Source: Pseudoalteromonas citrea
Lineage (GTDB): Bacteria; Pseudomonadota; Gammaproteobacteria; Enterobacterales; Alteromonadaceae
Length of the DNA: 64,000 bases
Assembly (NCBI RefSeq): GCF_000238375.3
Contig: NZ_AHBZ03000012.1
Location: forward strand, 124,001-188,000
Direction of reading: 5' to 3'
Part shown: in pieces, positions 15,417 to 26,463 of the stretch
Position numbering within the stretch: the first letter of the stretch is position 1
Layout of the letters: each line of letters starts with the position of its first letter
The notes under the pieces: model-generated
What the model was told of the DNA's origin: nothing
Database searches by the model: none
The model's input: only the letters and a program-made list of their open reading frames with translations
Program-made: the position numbers and the translations under genes

Positions 15417-15596
15417 GACACCCACTCAAAAATTAATACCAATAAATGAGCCGCGTTCAATCTGAAATATCGTTTAGTTAGTAAAATAAAATCAAGTAAA
15501 TGCGCTATAAGATCCAAAATAGAGAAAAACTGAACTCATACGTGTCAATAAGGCACAGCTACCCGCCAAGCCATAGTGTGTTGGTTATCTAGAGAT
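15417..15596. repeat. Direct repeat, left copy 2
   Basis: The second copy of the preceding sequence, starting GACACCCACTCAAAAATTAA. Differences are scattered substitutions plus one small indel, so the duplication is not very recent. It ends just before the 3' end of the transposase gene. Confidence 0.9.
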
Positions 15597-15614
15597 TACC
15601 TTGGTGGTTAAAAA

Positions 15615-16589
15615 TTAAGCCAGTAGCCTTTCACACTGTTTATAGTTAGCCCGCCGTTTTATTTCTAGGCTCGCACAATAATTATCAAGCTTTTGAGGTC
15701 GCCCTACTGCGCCGTGGAATACTTTGGTAAATTGCGTGGTGAGTTTTAACCAGTTTTCTGGGGCTATGTTAAGTCTGTCTAAAATTGGGGAGTTGATTGG
15801 GCTTATAGCGCCTCGTTTGTCTACTCGCATACATCGGCCTGTTAACTCAACCAGTTCTAAATAGGACTTTAATTCAAACGGTAAACCTTTGGGCATATGT
15901 TTTCTGGGGCTACCTGCAAAACGCGCTAATGGTTTTGGTTGCTTGCCTTCTTTGGCATGTTCACAACGAGTTTTTACACTGGTGTAGTCTGAGGTTTCCG
16001 GTGTATCAGCCATCTTTGCTCTGATTGGATTTAAATCAACATACGCCATACAGGCTGCCAGTGCCGCTTCATCAAGTAAAGCTTGTGATTTAAAGCGCCC
16101 TTCCCAAAATCGACCAGTACAGTTATCTTCCTTATTCGCTTTTCGGGCGATGCTTTCATTCAGTACCCGCATAAACCAACTGATACTCGATAAACGTTCT
16201 CTAAATTGTTCAATGTCTTTATTTAAAAAATATTGTTGCGCTGAGTCTAGCCGCTCACCTTGTAGGTACTTATGAGACAATATGGTGCCTTTAAATAGCT
16301 TATGCCATCTGATGATAATCGCTTTATCACTCAGTCTTTTAGCTTTTATATCATCTACATAAAGTACAGTGTGAGTATGGTTACTCATCACCGCATACGC
16401 ACACACATCAATACAAAACACTTTAGTAAGTTCAAGTAGCTTTGCTTCTATCCAACCTCTTCTGTGTTCATACGATTGCCCTGTTACCTTATCTTCACCA
16501 CACAAATAAGCGCGGCGAACACACCGTGAAATACAATGGTAGTATTTGGTATCAGTTAAACTCACTTGTCTTTTGCGTGCTGTTGCCAT
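15615..16589 (-). CDS. REP-associated tyrosine transposase (Y1_Tnp, HUH family)
   Basis: A 324-residue single-strand DNA transposase of the IS200-like/RAYT superfamily. The HUH metal-binding motif is seen as AVMSNHTHTVLYV (about residues 66-78), after an N-terminal YYHCISRCVRRAYLCGED that is typical of this branch. The RFWEGRFKSQALLDEAALAA and YVDLNPIRAKMADTPE segments are also characteristic. Catalysis would use a Tyr nucleophile, which I cannot assign with certainty. These proteins act on palindromic sequences; the flanking repeats fit that role. The start ATG at 16589 lies inside the right repeat. Confidence 0.88.
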   Translation of the reverse strand: MATARKRQVSLTDTKYYHCISRCVRRAYLCGEDKVTGQSYEHRRGWIEAKLLELTKVFCIDVCAYAVMSNHTHTVLYVDDIKAKRLSDKAIIIRWHKLFKGTILSHKYLQGERLDSAQQYFLNKDIEQFRERLSSISWFMRVLNESIARKANKEDNCTGRFWEGRFKSQALLDEAALAACMAYVDLNPIRAKMADTPETSDYTSVKTRCEHAKEGKQPKPLARFAGSPRKHMPKGLPFELKSYLELVELTGRCMRVDKRGAISPINSPILDRLNIAPENWLKLTTQFTKVFHGAVGRPQKLDNYCASLEIKRRANYKQCERLLA

Positions 16590-16680
16590 GAGGTAAAACG
16601 CCTATCTTTCAAGCTGAATCTAAAAGATAGGCAATGAATGAAAAACAATCAACTTTGGATGGGTGTCAGTTAAAATTAGT
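16542..16680. repeat. Direct repeat, right copy A (contains transposase start)
   Basis: The copy includes the first 16 codons and the upstream region of the transposase gene and ends GGGTGTCAGTTAAAATTAG. It is repeated at 16683 with a period of 141 bp. It contains a hairpin-forming pair (GCCTATCTTT / AAAGATAGGC). Confidence 0.9.
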
Positions 16681-16682
16681 TA

Positions 16683-16818
16683 GTATTTGGTCTCAGTTAA
16701 ACTCACTTGTCTTTTACGTGCTGTAGCCATGAGAGAACTGCCTATCTTTTGAGCTTAATCTAAAATATAGGCAATGAATGAAAAACAATCAACTTTAAAT
16801 GGGTGTCAGTTAAAATTA
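16683..16818. repeat. Direct repeat, right copy B (partial transposase start)
   Basis: The second copy carries a degenerate duplicate of the transposase gene's first codons with no body behind it, then the same upstream sequence, ending GGGTGTCAGTTAAAATTATG. Confidence 0.88.
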
Positions 16819-16951
16819 TGGTTTGGTTGCACTTGAATTTCAGCCTCGCACACTTGAGAGCAAAAGTTGATTAACACAGAATTTTTAGACTCAATCATCA
16901 TAACTTCACAGGCTGACAAAAATATATATTAAAGTCTTTGTCACTATCGGT

Positions 16952-17695
16952 TTAATCAAATGAATATCCATATTTTGCATAAATTTCAGCGATAGTACCT
17001 GATTTAATCATTAAATCGAGTGCTTGGTTAATGGCTGGAAGAATGTCTTGATGATTAGGATGAATACGCAGAGAAACTGGTTCGTTTGATACTTCGTAAA
17101 CTTTCAAAAAGTCTCTGTATTTTGGCTCTGTATTAATAAAATACGATGCGCTTGCTTCGCCTATCAAAATATAGTCAAATCTTTTTTTATAAAGTTGCGC
17201 TACTAGCATTTTTTCTGATTTATTATTGACAACAACCAGCCCATTATTACCCATGTGCATGTCAAACTCACCATAACTATACCCCCTCACCTTACCAATT
17301 ACTTTACCGTACAGCTGAGAAATATGATTTACAGGATTGAGCTTGTTTGAATTAGCCATGATAATTTCTTTCGAGTTTGCATAGCTCTGTGAATAAACCC
17401 CTTTCACCTCTTCTTTATCTCTCCATCGAGGGCTGATCCCTGGCTCTATATCAATTTTACCTCTAGCGAAATATAGTTTGCCACGGGCAACAGATAGAGG
17501 TACAAATTTAAACTTTAAATTAGTCAACAAACTGATTTCATGAAAAAGATCAATAAAAATCCCATCTTTTTGATGATTTTCTACAAAGCTGTATGGAGGG
17601 TTAGCTTCATGATATAAAACAACAGAGTAAACCTTATGTTCTTTTGCGTAAATAACTTGAGCGCTGAGTATCAAAAAAACGAACAATACTTTCAT
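16952..17695 (-). CDS. Periplasmic solute-binding protein, family 3 (amino-acid ABC type)
   Basis: A 247-residue protein with a signal peptide (KVLFVFLILSAQVIYA, cleavage after YAK or nearby) and the bilobed family-3 fold. The typical early YSVVLYHEANPPYSF segment with the ligand-contacting aromatic/Pro loop is present, then GIFIDLFHEI, and a late MIKSGTIAEIYAKYG end, which is the standard family ending. No ABC permease or ATPase gene is adjacent. Orphan members of this group in marine Alteromonadales are frequent and may act as receptors rather than importers. The ATG at 17695 is preferred over the GTG at 17701. Confidence 0.8.
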   Translation of the reverse strand: MKVLFVFLILSAQVIYAKEHKVYSVVLYHEANPPYSFVENHQKDGIFIDLFHEISLLTNLKFKFVPLSVARGKLYFARGKIDIEPGISPRWRDKEEVKGVYSQSYANSKEIIMANSNKLNPVNHISQLYGKVIGKVRGYSYGEFDMHMGNNGLVVVNNKSEKMLVAQLYKKRFDYILIGEASASYFINTEPKYRDFLKVYEVSNEPVSLRIHPNHQDILPAINQALDLMIKSGTIAEIYAKYGYSFD

Positions 17696-17701
17696 AATCA
17701 C

Positions 17702-18274
17702 TCACGTCAAATTGCACACAATTTAACAATAATACAAATACACCAGATTTAAAAGAACATATTAATTATGTATCCATGGCTACTTAAATGAGTCTAAATT
17801 GACTAAAAATGAGTACTTCCTCCCTTGTTTCATGGCTTAATTACCATAAAAAGCAACCACTTTAATGCCAAAAACAGGATAAAAGTCAATTGTCGGTAGT
17901 CACCAGATCTCCCCCCAATTAAAAGATAAGCAATCGATTTTATGTGATCACCTCGTCATCACATCACTCATTATTGAAAAGAGTTAATACAATTCTGAGC
18001 TTTTCAATTTTGCTATCCTTAATGCGTTGACAACCTGCGACTCTAAAAAAGACTTGTTTACGGTCTTTTGCGGATTCGGAGTATGGGCTACCTCGTGGTT
18101 CCATACAAAAATTTGACACCTTGTTAGGCATTTATGTCCGATGTAAGTAACCAATTATTTTTTATATGCTAATTTCATAGTGTAAGCACGTAATGATCTG
18201 AGTTCAGGACCACATTTACGATCTTGGTTCAAAAAATGCATAAAAACCTGAAATTCACTCAAACATTTACCAAA
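17702..18274. other. Gene-poor intergenic stretch
   Basis: No credible gene. An inverted repeat ATGTGAT-N9-ATCACAT lies at 17942-17964, and a hairpin AAAAGAC-N9-GTCTTTT at 18047-18069. The GC-richer stretch 18070-18115 between AT-rich parts could hold a small RNA, but no known family is recognised. Confidence 0.4.
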
Positions 18275-18589
18275 ATGAATAAAAATGACAATAAAGTATA
18301 TGTGATTAGCGGTTATGCACACTGTGCGGCAACACACAACGGAAAGTACAAACTCGGTAATAAGCATTCCATCGGCTTACTGACAACCGATGAGAATTAT
18401 CAAAACAATATCAAACAACTGAAGAGCTTTATCAAAAACCTAGGCTGGGAAGCCATTACATTTTGCATGGTAGAACAGGTCGACGATATAAACACCCTGT
18501 CAAATGATACTTTAATATCCAGTTTTATTCGCGCCAAAGAAAATGGCCAATCTTTGGTCGTAAATGATCTTCCGATCACGGTCCATTAA
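18275..18589 (+). CDS. Small conserved-looking protein of unknown function
   Basis: A 104-residue protein with an intact frame and balanced composition: KVYVISGYAHCAATHNGKYK, then LGNKHSIGLLTTDENYQNNI, and helical KQLKSFIKNLGWEAI. It has three cysteines or so and no signal peptide or membrane segment. The frame extends upstream to 18224, so the start could be an earlier ATG; no strong ribosome-binding site distinguishes them. It stands alone between the binding-protein gene and an IS3-family element. I do not recognise a family. Confidence 0.5.
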   Translation: MNKNDNKVYVISGYAHCAATHNGKYKLGNKHSIGLLTTDENYQNNIKQLKSFIKNLGWEAITFCMVEQVDDINTLSNDTLISSFIRAKENGQSLVVNDLPITVH

Positions 18590-18766
18590 GCGACAAAGCT
18601 AATGCTAGACTCAGATTAATATATTCTTTTAAGAAGTGAACAACTGAGCTTCCCCATTTGTAAATTACAAACGGCTATTACTCACCTTTTAGGCAAGAAT
18701 GTTAAGCACACAAAAGCCTTTAAGAATATTTTGACCTTTACACTACTTGATACATCATTGTAGTGG

Positions 18767-19944
<1,178 letters not shown>

Positions 19945-20160
19945 TATTACACCTAATTAAGTTATGGTGATTATATCACCTCTAATCAGGTGGCCAAATT
20001 CAATGTACCATTACACCTTCATCTCTAACTGTCCATAAGAGTGTTAGATTGTCCGTCCATTCCTCGCTCACAGCAGCCTATCAGGTGATATGTGAACCTA
20101 CTCATAAAAACTGTAAGATAGAATATGAGCTACTATACTTAAGTATACCTTTACAATAAA

Positions 20161-20193
20161 ACAATAAAGCCGACGTTATGTCGGCTTTATTGT
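20161..20193. terminator. Intrinsic terminator after pdxJ
   Basis: A 14-bp perfect stem (ACAATAAAGCCGAC / GTCGGCTTTATTGT) with a 5-nt loop, 18 bp past the pdxJ stop. Confidence 0.88.
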
Positions 20194-20210
20194 TAAAAGA
20201 ATCAAAGTAA

Positions 20211-20945
20211 TTAGGCTTGACGTGCTTCTATCATCAAGCGTTTCATATCTCGAATCGCTTTCTCAAGCCCATCAATCGCCGCTCTGGCAATAATGGCATG
20301 GCCAATATTGAGCTCATAAATTTCAGGCATTTGAGCTATTGGTTTTACATTATGATAATGTAAACCGTGCCCGGCATTGACAATAATGCCCTGCGCAGCT
20401 GCGTACTGTACCCCTTCACGAATGCGTTCTAATTCGGCATTTTGTTCAAGATCTGTTTCGGCATCTGCATATGCGCCAGTATGAATTTCAATGTAAGGTG
20501 CACCGGTTTTTTTGGCAGCATCAATTTGTGCTTTATCCGCATCAATGAATAAAGATACCTTGATCCCAGCTTGTGTCAGTTTTGTTGTCGCTTCTGTTAT
20601 TTTTTGCTGGTTACCCAATACATCTAATCCACCTTCAGTGGTGAGTTCTTCCCGCTTTTCTGGCACCAAGCATACATAGGCTGGCTTCACTTCCAAGGCT
20701 ATATCAATCATCTCATCCGTTACTGCAATTTCTAAGTTCATACGTGTTTGAATGGTTTTGGCCATTACATACACATCACGATCTTGAATGTGGCGGCGAT
20801 CTTCACGCAAATGAATGGTTATTCCGTCAGCACCGGCATGCTCAGCAACGGCAGCGGCATGGGCTGGATCTGGGTAGCTAGTACCACGAGCCTGACGCAG
20901 CGTTGCAATATGATCAACATTAACACCTAATAAAATATCTTTCAT
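20211..20945 (-). CDS. pdxJ: Pyridoxine 5'-phosphate synthase
   Basis: A 244-residue cytoplasmic TIM-barrel enzyme that condenses 1-deoxyxylulose 5-phosphate with 3-amino-2-oxopropyl phosphate, the last ring-forming step of vitamin B6 synthesis. Family landmarks: [17 protein letters not shown] at the start with the conserved Asp-His pair, [24 protein letters not shown], and [12 protein letters not shown] near the end, plus IGHAIIARA for phosphate binding. The length is normal. It begins 4 bp after recO, the last gene of the rpoE-to-pdxJ minus-strand run. pdxB, another B6 gene, is at 59786. Confidence 0.96.
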   Translation of the reverse strand: MKDILLGVNVDHIATLRQARGTSYPDPAHAAAVAEHAGADGITIHLREDRRHIQDRDVYVMAKTIQTRMNLEIAVTDEMIDIALEVKPAYVCLVPEKREELTTEGGLDVLGNQQKITEATTKLTQAGIKVSLFIDADKAQIDAAKKTGAPYIEIHTGAYADAETDLEQNAELERIREGVQYAAAQGIIVNAGHGLHYHNVKPIAQMPEIYELNIGHAIIARAAIDGLEKAIRDMKRLMIEARQA

Positions 20946-20949
20946 TCTC

Positions 20950-21639
20950 TTACCTTGATAAAAAAAGTTCTCGGCTCTTTAGAGCCTTATGTCCTAATAG
21001 CGGTTTTAATAAATAACGGCTTAAATACTTAGCAGGCCGTCGAACTGTTGATTTGGCAAAGTCATGCTCCGCCATCGCTAACAACACCTCTCCCGCGAAG
21101 CCTAACTCAGGTTGATCAGTACGAACAAACCCAAGCTCTGTAATATATTGGTACGTATAGTTTGGATTAATCGGTTCACCATGTGCATCATAATCAAACT
21201 CTAAGCCGAATCCCAACATGCTTAATAATTGAAACTCATAGCTACGTAGCACCGGCTCTACATCATCACAGTTTGCGAGCACGCTTAAATGGCTTTGATA
21301 TAGCTCAAAAACCCCTTCTAAAGGCTCATTACATGGTACAGCACGGAAGGAAAGTTCATTCAAATAAAATCCACAATACAATCGCTTACCAGTTAACTGT
21401 AAGGGCGCAGATGATAATTCAAATTTATTAAGATATTTTAAATCGTATCGACCTGCATATTGTGATAATAAAAGGCCAAACGGTTGTAGGTGGGCATTGT
21501 GCTTTAATGACTGCTTGCCCTTAATTCGAGCAAGCATAGTAAGGTGACCAACACCATCAACAAGCATATTTAACATCAGTTGGGAGTCGCTGTAGGGACG
21601 TCGATGTAAGAGATACGCTTGCCGAAAGTCGCTATGCAA
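20950..21639 (-). CDS. recO: DNA repair protein RecO
   Basis: A 229-residue recombination mediator acting in RecF-pathway gap repair, where it loads RecA onto SSB-coated single-stranded DNA with RecR. The N-terminal OB-fold is recognisable ([29 protein letters not shown]), followed by the helical domain ([35 protein letters not shown]). The zinc-binding cysteines of some RecO proteins are not evident, as in other gammaproteobacterial members. The stop of era and its ATG are adjacent, so translation is probably coupled. Confidence 0.93.
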   Translation of the reverse strand: MHSDFRQAYLLHRRPYSDSQLMLNMLVDGVGHLTMLARIKGKQSLKHNAHLQPFGLLLSQYAGRYDLKYLNKFELSSAPLQLTGKRLYCGFYLNELSFRAVPCNEPLEGVFELYQSHLSVLANCDDVEPVLRSYEFQLLSMLGFGLEFDYDAHGEPINPNYTYQYITELGFVRTDQPELGFAGEVLLAMAEHDFAKSTVRRPAKYLSRYLLKPLLGHKALKSRELFLSR

Positions 21640-22539
21640 TCATTCTTCTCCGTAACCTAAGCTACGCAGTGCACGCTCATCGTCAGCCCATCCAGATTTA
21701 ACTTTAACCCAAAGTTCTAAAAATACTTTATTATCAAGCATTTCTTCTAGATCTTTGCGTGCTTCACGACCGATAACTTTAAGTTTTTCGCCTTTATTGC
21801 CAATTACCATACGCTTTTGCGTTTCACGCTCAACTAAGATCAGTGCATTAATTTGCCATACACCATTATCTTGCCATTTGAACTGTTCAATTTCTACGGT
21901 AACGGAATAAGGTAACTCGTCACCCATAAAGCGCATTAACTTTTCACGGACCACTTCTGCGGCTAAAAAGCGCATTGACCTATCTGTTACGTAATCTTCT
22001 GGGAAGTAAAACTCAGATTCAGGTAAACGCTTACGTACTTCTTCTTTTACCATATCAATATTCTTTCCTTGTTTCGCAGAAACAGGAATAATACCGGCAA
22101 AATCGCCTTGCTCACTAAGCCATTGCATATGCGGTAAAACAAGTTCATGATCTTTTACTTGGTCAACTTTATTCATCACAACTAAAACTGGACGACCACT
22201 GCCCATAACTTTTGTCAAAACCATTTCATCATCTGCGTTCCAGAGTGTTCCCTCTAAAACAAAAATGATCAGCTCAACATCACCGATAGAACTTGATGCC
22301 GCTCTATTCATTAAACGGTTTATGGCACGTTTTTCTTCAATATGAAGCCCTGGGGTATCAACATAAACAGCTTGATAGTTATCTTCAGTATGAATCCCCA
22401 TGATACGGTGGCGAGTCGTTTGAGGCTTTCGTGAAGTAATACTCACTTTTTGCTCAACAATTTGGTTTAATAGTGTTGATTTACCCACATTCGGGCGACC
22501 AACAATGGCAATCATGCCACAGTGCGTATTAGGCGTCAT
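21640..22539 (-). CDS. era: GTPase Era
   Basis: A 299-residue GTPase required for 16S rRNA maturation and 30S assembly. The G1 motif GRPNVGKST is near residues 13-21, G2 region TTRHRIMG, G3 DTPGLH, G4 MNKVDQ and G5 VSAKQG. The C-terminal KH domain ([20 protein letters not shown]) would bind the 3' end of 16S rRNA. It overlaps the 3' end of rnc by 11 bp, the usual rnc-era arrangement, and both work on ribosomal RNA. Confidence 0.97.
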   Translation of the reverse strand: MTPNTHCGMIAIVGRPNVGKSTLLNQIVEQKVSITSRKPQTTRHRIMGIHTEDNYQAVYVDTPGLHIEEKRAINRLMNRAASSSIGDVELIIFVLEGTLWNADDEMVLTKVMGSGRPVLVVMNKVDQVKDHELVLPHMQWLSEQGDFAGIIPVSAKQGKNIDMVKEEVRKRLPESEFYFPEDYVTDRSMRFLAAEVVREKLMRFMGDELPYSVTVEIEQFKWQDNGVWQINALILVERETQKRMVIGNKGEKLKVIGREARKDLEEMLDNKVFLELWVKVKSGWADDERALRSLGYGEE

Positions 22540-23206
22540 TTTTTATGATCTTCAATGCTTTCTCAGCAGCTTTTTGTTCCGCCTTACGACGTGAGCTACC
22601 GATTGAAATAATGCTATCCATCCCTTCAACAATACATTCAACCGTGAATGTTTGATTGTGTGCTTGGCCTTTTGTGTCTATGACCGTGTATCCAGGTAAA
22701 GGAAGCTTGCGTGCTTGTAAGTACTCTTGTAATAAAGTTTTAGGATCTTTTTGGTTATGCCCAGGTGAAATTGCATCTAACCTAGACTGATACCAACGTA
22801 AAATAAGATCACTACACTCATTAATATCCGAGTCTAAAAAGACCGCGCCTATAATTGCTTCTACTGCATCTGCAAGTGTTGATTCTCGACGGAAACCACC
22901 ACTTTTTAATTCACCAGGACCTAATCTTAGATAATCACCTAAGTTAAACTCCACACCAAACTCTGCCAGAGTTTGACCACGAACCAAGGTTGAGCGCATA
23001 CGGCTCAAGTCACCTTCGCGTGCTTTTGGGAACTGCTCGTATAGGGCATTAGCGATAACAAAGCTTAAAATTGAGTCACCGAGAAACTCTAAGCGCTCAT
23101 TGTGCTGACCTTTATGACTACGATGTGTCATGGCCTGCTCAAGTAATGCCTCGTCAGTAAACTGATATCCTATCTTACTATATAATTCTGCTACGTTTCT
23201 TTTCAT
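22529..23206 (-). CDS. rnc: Ribonuclease III
   Basis: A 225-residue double-strand-specific endoribonuclease that cuts the rRNA precursor and structured mRNAs. The signature [15 protein letters not shown] near residues 39-53 holds the Mg-binding Glu and Asp. A second acidic site lies in [16 protein letters not shown]. The C-terminal dsRNA-binding domain ([20 protein letters not shown], ending in [14 protein letters not shown]) is complete. It lies 2 bp from lepB and overlaps era. Confidence 0.97.
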   Translation of the reverse strand: MKRNVAELYSKIGYQFTDEALLEQAMTHRSHKGQHNERLEFLGDSILSFVIANALYEQFPKAREGDLSRMRSTLVRGQTLAEFGVEFNLGDYLRLGPGELKSGGFRRESTLADAVEAIIGAVFLDSDINECSDLILRWYQSRLDAISPGHNQKDPKTLLQEYLQARKLPLPGYTVIDTKGQAHNQTFTVECIVEGMDSIISIGSSRRKAEQKAAEKALKIIKNDA

Positions 23207-23208
23207 TG

Positions 23209-24144
23209 CTACTGAATATTACCTAGGCGCTCAAAACGAACACCAGTTGGAACCCAGCCTGGTAAAAGGCTATCTGGGCCATTATCAAATTCAAAACTCA
23301 TCCAAATAAATACGGCTTTACCGACTAAGTTTGCCTTAGGTACAAAGCCCCACATACGGCTGTCTTGACTGTTATTTCGATTGTCACCCATTGCAAAGTA
23401 ACTATCTTCAGGTACCACCCACTCATCTCTGCGAGTGCCCTGTTGTTGGTAATAACGCTCTGTTAGTTCCAATGCTTGTGGATTAATTAATATATCGTGT
23501 CCAACACCCGGCAAATCCTCTGTCAAACGTACCAACTGCATTGACCCTTGCTTATATTCGTCACGATTTACAATGTCTAGCTTAATCTTATTATACTCGC
23601 CACACACCAAATTGCCTTGTTGAGTTTGCCCCTCTGTACAATTTGGTTGAATATATAACTGGCGATTACGATAAACAATGCGGTCTCCGGGTAAACCCAC
23701 TATGCGCTTAATAAAGTCAATTCGTTCATCAAGCGGGAACTTAAACACGGTTACATCACCGCGCTCAGGCTCACCCACTTCAACCAATTGTGAACGCCAA
23801 ACGGGATCTTTAATCCCATAAGTAAATTTTTGTACCAAAATGAAATCGCCATCAAGCAATGTTGGCATCATTGAGCCTGATGGGATCTGAAATGGTTCAA
23901 AAATAAAAGAACGGAATACCGTGATGGCTGCAATCATTGGGAAAATTGATTTAGCACCTTCAACAATAGCCGGTTCTGGCGCTATCTCAGAGATTACATC
24001 CTCTGCCAATGGCGTTTCACTGCTTCCTTGTGCAAGCGCTATGCGCTCTTTTCTTTTTGGTGCATACAAAAAGTGGTCTAGTAGCCAAATAAGCCCTGAA
24101 CCCAGTGTAATTAACACCAATAATACTGAAAAATAGCCAGCCAT
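23209..24144 (-). CDS. lepB: Signal peptidase I
   Basis: A 311-residue inner-membrane serine protease that removes signal peptides from exported proteins. An N-terminal membrane segment ([19 protein letters not shown]) is followed by a second near residues 66-83. The catalytic Ser is in [14 protein letters not shown] and the catalytic Lys in [28 protein letters not shown] is the conserved C-terminal box. The length is close to E. coli LepB (324). It follows lepA by 14 bp, as in many gammaproteobacteria. Confidence 0.96.
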   Translation of the reverse strand: MAGYFSVLLVLITLGSGLIWLLDHFLYAPKRKERIALAQGSSETPLAEDVISEIAPEPAIVEGAKSIFPMIAAITVFRSFIFEPFQIPSGSMMPTLLDGDFILVQKFTYGIKDPVWRSQLVEVGEPERGDVTVFKFPLDERIDFIKRIVGLPGDRIVYRNRQLYIQPNCTEGQTQQGNLVCGEYNKIKLDIVNRDEYKQGSMQLVRLTEDLPGVGHDILINPQALELTERYYQQQGTRRDEWVVPEDSYFAMGDNRNNSQDSRMWGFVPKANLVGKAVFIWMSFEFDNGPDSLLPGWVPTGVRFERLGNIQ

Positions 24145-24158
24145 CTAAAAAATTCCTG

Positions 24159-25946
24159 TTATTTGCCTACTTTTAATATGGCTAAAAACGCATCTTGAGG
24201 CACTTCTACATTACCTAACTGCTTCATACGCTTTTTACCATCTTTTTGTTTTTGAAGTAACTTTTTCTTACGACTCACATCGCCACCGTAACACTTAGCA
24301 ATTACATTTTTACGTAACTGTTTCACCGTAGTTCTTGCGATAACATGGGCACCAATGGCCGCTTGTATTGCAATATCAAACATTTGACGAGGTATAAGCT
24401 CTTTAAGTGCCTCTGCGAGCTGACGCCCTCGAGACTGCGCACCATCTCGGTGTACAATAATAGCCAAGGCATCCACTCTGTCACCGTTGATCAGTATATC
24501 TACCCGCACCATGTCAGATACTTGGAAACGCTTGAAGTTATAATCTAGCGAAGCAAAACCACGACTGGTCGATTTCAATTTATCAAAGAAATCCATCACC
24601 ACTTCAGCCATAGGTAATTCGTAGGTTACCGCAACCTGTTTACCATGATAAGCCATCTTAGTTTGCATACCACGCTTGTCTACACACAAGGTAATAACAT
24701 TACCCAAATACTCTTGTGGTACTAAGATATTTGCTTCAACCATAGGTTCACGCATTTCAATAATGTCGTTCACAGCAGGTAAGTCAGAAGGATTATCTAT
24801 TTGAATAGTACCATCCTTTGTGACTATTTCATAAATTACTGTCGGCGCAGAGGTGATCAAATCCATATCATATTCACGCTCAAGTCGCTCTTGGATAATT
24901 TCCATATGGAGCATACCTAAGAAGCCAACTCGAAAACCAAAGCCTAACGCGGTTGAACTTTCTGGCTCAAAAAACAACGACGCATCGTTCAAACTGAGCT
25001 TATTTAGAGCATCGCGAAATGCTTCGTAGTCATCTGATGAAATTGGGAACATACCCGCATAAACTTGAGGTTTTACCCGTTGGAAACCTGGTAAACGCTC
25101 ACCCGCTGAGTTTTGCGTTAATGTAATTGTGTCACCCACTGGCGCACCATGAATGTCTTTAATACCCGCAATCACAAACCCAACTTCACCGGTTTTCAAA
25201 ATGCCTGTATTAGTTTGTTTTGGCGTAAAGATACCAACATGATCAACTATGTGTGTTTGATCCGTCGACATGATTTTTATCTTATCACCCTTACGCAATT
25301 CACCATGCTTAATACGTACAAGTGATACAACGCCTTGATATGGGTCAAACCATGAATCAATAATAAGAGCTTGAAGTGGTGCGTCTGCATCGCCCTCCGG
25401 TGGCGGTACATCACGTACAATATTCTCTAACACCTCATCAATACCAATACCTGTTTTAGCGCTACACTGCACAGCGTCTAATGCATCAATACCAACAATA
25501 TCTTCTATTTCTTCTGCCACACGTAATGGGTCAGCCTGAGGCAAATCGATCTTGTTCAAAATCGGAATGACTTCTAAGTCCATTTCAATGGCGGTATAAC
25601 AGTTTGCAAGCGTTTGAGCTTCAACGCCTTGCCCTGCATCAACCACAAGCAATGCACCTTCACACGCTGCCAGAGAACGAGATACTTCATACGTGAAATC
25701 AACATGCCCTGGTGTGTCAATGAAGTTCAACATGTAAGTTTCGCCATCTTTGGCAGTATAATTTAACGTTACACTTTGTGCTTTGATGGTAATGCCGCGC
25801 TCACGTTCGATGTCCATCGAATCCAGCACTTGCTGTTGCATTTCACGGTCAGTAAGGCCACCGCAGACATGGATCAGACGGTCTGAAAGCGTTGATTTGC
25901 CGTGGTCGATGTGGGCGATGATAGAAAAGTTACGGATATGCTTCAT
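24159..25946 (-). CDS. lepA: Translation elongation factor 4 (LepA)
   Basis: A 595-residue translational GTPase that binds the ribosome and affects 30S biogenesis and elongation. The G domain is clear: [14 protein letters not shown] (G1), [10 protein letters not shown] (G2), DTPGHVDF (G3), LNKIDLP (G4), SAKTG (G5). It also contains the EF-4-specific C-terminal part ([20 protein letters not shown] and [19 protein letters not shown]). The length is as expected. It is the first gene of a lepA-lepB-rnc-era-recO-pdxJ run with almost no gaps, 58 bp after rseC. Confidence 0.97.
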   Translation of the reverse strand: MKHIRNFSIIAHIDHGKSTLSDRLIHVCGGLTDREMQQQVLDSMDIERERGITIKAQSVTLNYTAKDGETYMLNFIDTPGHVDFTYEVSRSLAACEGALLVVDAGQGVEAQTLANCYTAIEMDLEVIPILNKIDLPQADPLRVAEEIEDIVGIDALDAVQCSAKTGIGIDEVLENIVRDVPPPEGDADAPLQALIIDSWFDPYQGVVSLVRIKHGELRKGDKIKIMSTDQTHIVDHVGIFTPKQTNTGILKTGEVGFVIAGIKDIHGAPVGDTITLTQNSAGERLPGFQRVKPQVYAGMFPISSDDYEAFRDALNKLSLNDASLFFEPESSTALGFGFRVGFLGMLHMEIIQERLEREYDMDLITSAPTVIYEIVTKDGTIQIDNPSDLPAVNDIIEMREPMVEANILVPQEYLGNVITLCVDKRGMQTKMAYHGKQVAVTYELPMAEVVMDFFDKLKSTSRGFASLDYNFKRFQVSDMVRVDILINGDRVDALAIIVHRDGAQSRGRQLAEALKELIPRQMFDIAIQAAIGAHVIARTTVKQLRKNVIAKCYGGDVSRKKKLLQKQKDGKKRMKQLGNVEVPQDAFLAILKVGK

Positions 25947-26004
25947 ATGCTGGATTCTAAACTTCTGTAAGTCATGGTTTATATTAAAGGCGAGATTTTA
26001 CCTT

Positions 26005-26463
26005 TTATTTGTCGCAATCACCATCTATTTGCGTCAGTGGAAAGCTAATTGGGTAAACTTTCACCAAATTAACTTCATGTTTTAGGCTTTTTACTTTTTG
26101 TTTAGCAATAAAAAAACCGACTACACCACCAAAAATTGCCGTTAATATCTGCCATGGTTCTGAGAGGTTAAAGATAAGTGCACTCCCTAGCATACCTAAA
26201 AAAGCACCTAGTAATGGCAACATATAAACAAAAAAGGCATTGCGTACAATGTGGCTATCATCTAATGACAAACGCACTTTTTGTCCAACTTGAACGGTTT
26301 GCTCAAGATTAATAGAAAGGGTTTTTTTGTGGGTACCAAACAATTTACTAAAAATTTGTGACCCGCACTTACCATTACAGCCCTCACATGCGGGTTTTTG
26401 TTCACCTTTCAACTGCACAGTAGTGCCTTCGACCGACACTACCTGCAATGTTTGTTCAATCAT
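26005..26463 (-). CDS. rseC: Sigma-E regulatory protein RseC
   Basis: A 152-residue inner-membrane protein; in E. coli it modulates sigma-E activity and is implicated in SoxR reduction. The N-terminal cytoplasmic part has the family Cys cluster (CEGCNGKCGSQIF, about residues 26-38), and two membrane helices follow (AFFVYMLPLLGAFLGMLGSAL and WQILTAIFGGVVGFFIA). The length is normal. Its start overlaps the end of rseB by 4 bp, so it is the last gene of the rpoE-rseA-rseB-rseC group. Confidence 0.93.
   Translation of the reverse strand: MIEQTLQVVSVEGTTVQLKGEQKPACEGCNGKCGSQIFSKLFGTHKKTLSINLEQTVQVGQKVRLSLDDSHIVRNAFFVYMLPLLGAFLGMLGSALIFNLSEPWQILTAIFGGVVGFFIAKQKVKSLKHEVNLVKVYPISFPLTQIDGDCDK

Larger units (their letters stand above)
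15226..16818 (-). mobile_element. REP-type tyrosine transposase element with doubled ends
   Basis: The central gene (15615-16589) is flanked on the left by two direct copies of a ~180-bp sequence and on the right by two direct copies of a ~136-bp sequence that includes the first codons of the transposase. The outer ends carry GACAyCCA and, inverted, TGGGTGTC. The layout suggests an element whose ends have been duplicated, or nested related elements. Confidence 0.65.

Noticed and set aside
15226-15596. Repeats considered as a CRISPR array
   Set aside because: Only two copies of about 180 bp, without short repeats and unique spacers and without cas genes; they belong to the transposase element.
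17942-17964. ATGTGAT...ATCACAT considered as a CRP site
   Set aside because: The half-sites are separated by 9 bases rather than the spacing of a CRP site (TGTGA-N6-TCACA), so it is left as an unexplained inverted repeat.
18041-18120. GC-richer segment examined as a tRNA or known small RNA
   Set aside because: No cloverleaf, no GTTCGAATCC-like T-loop and no family signature could be found; only a 7-bp hairpin is visible.
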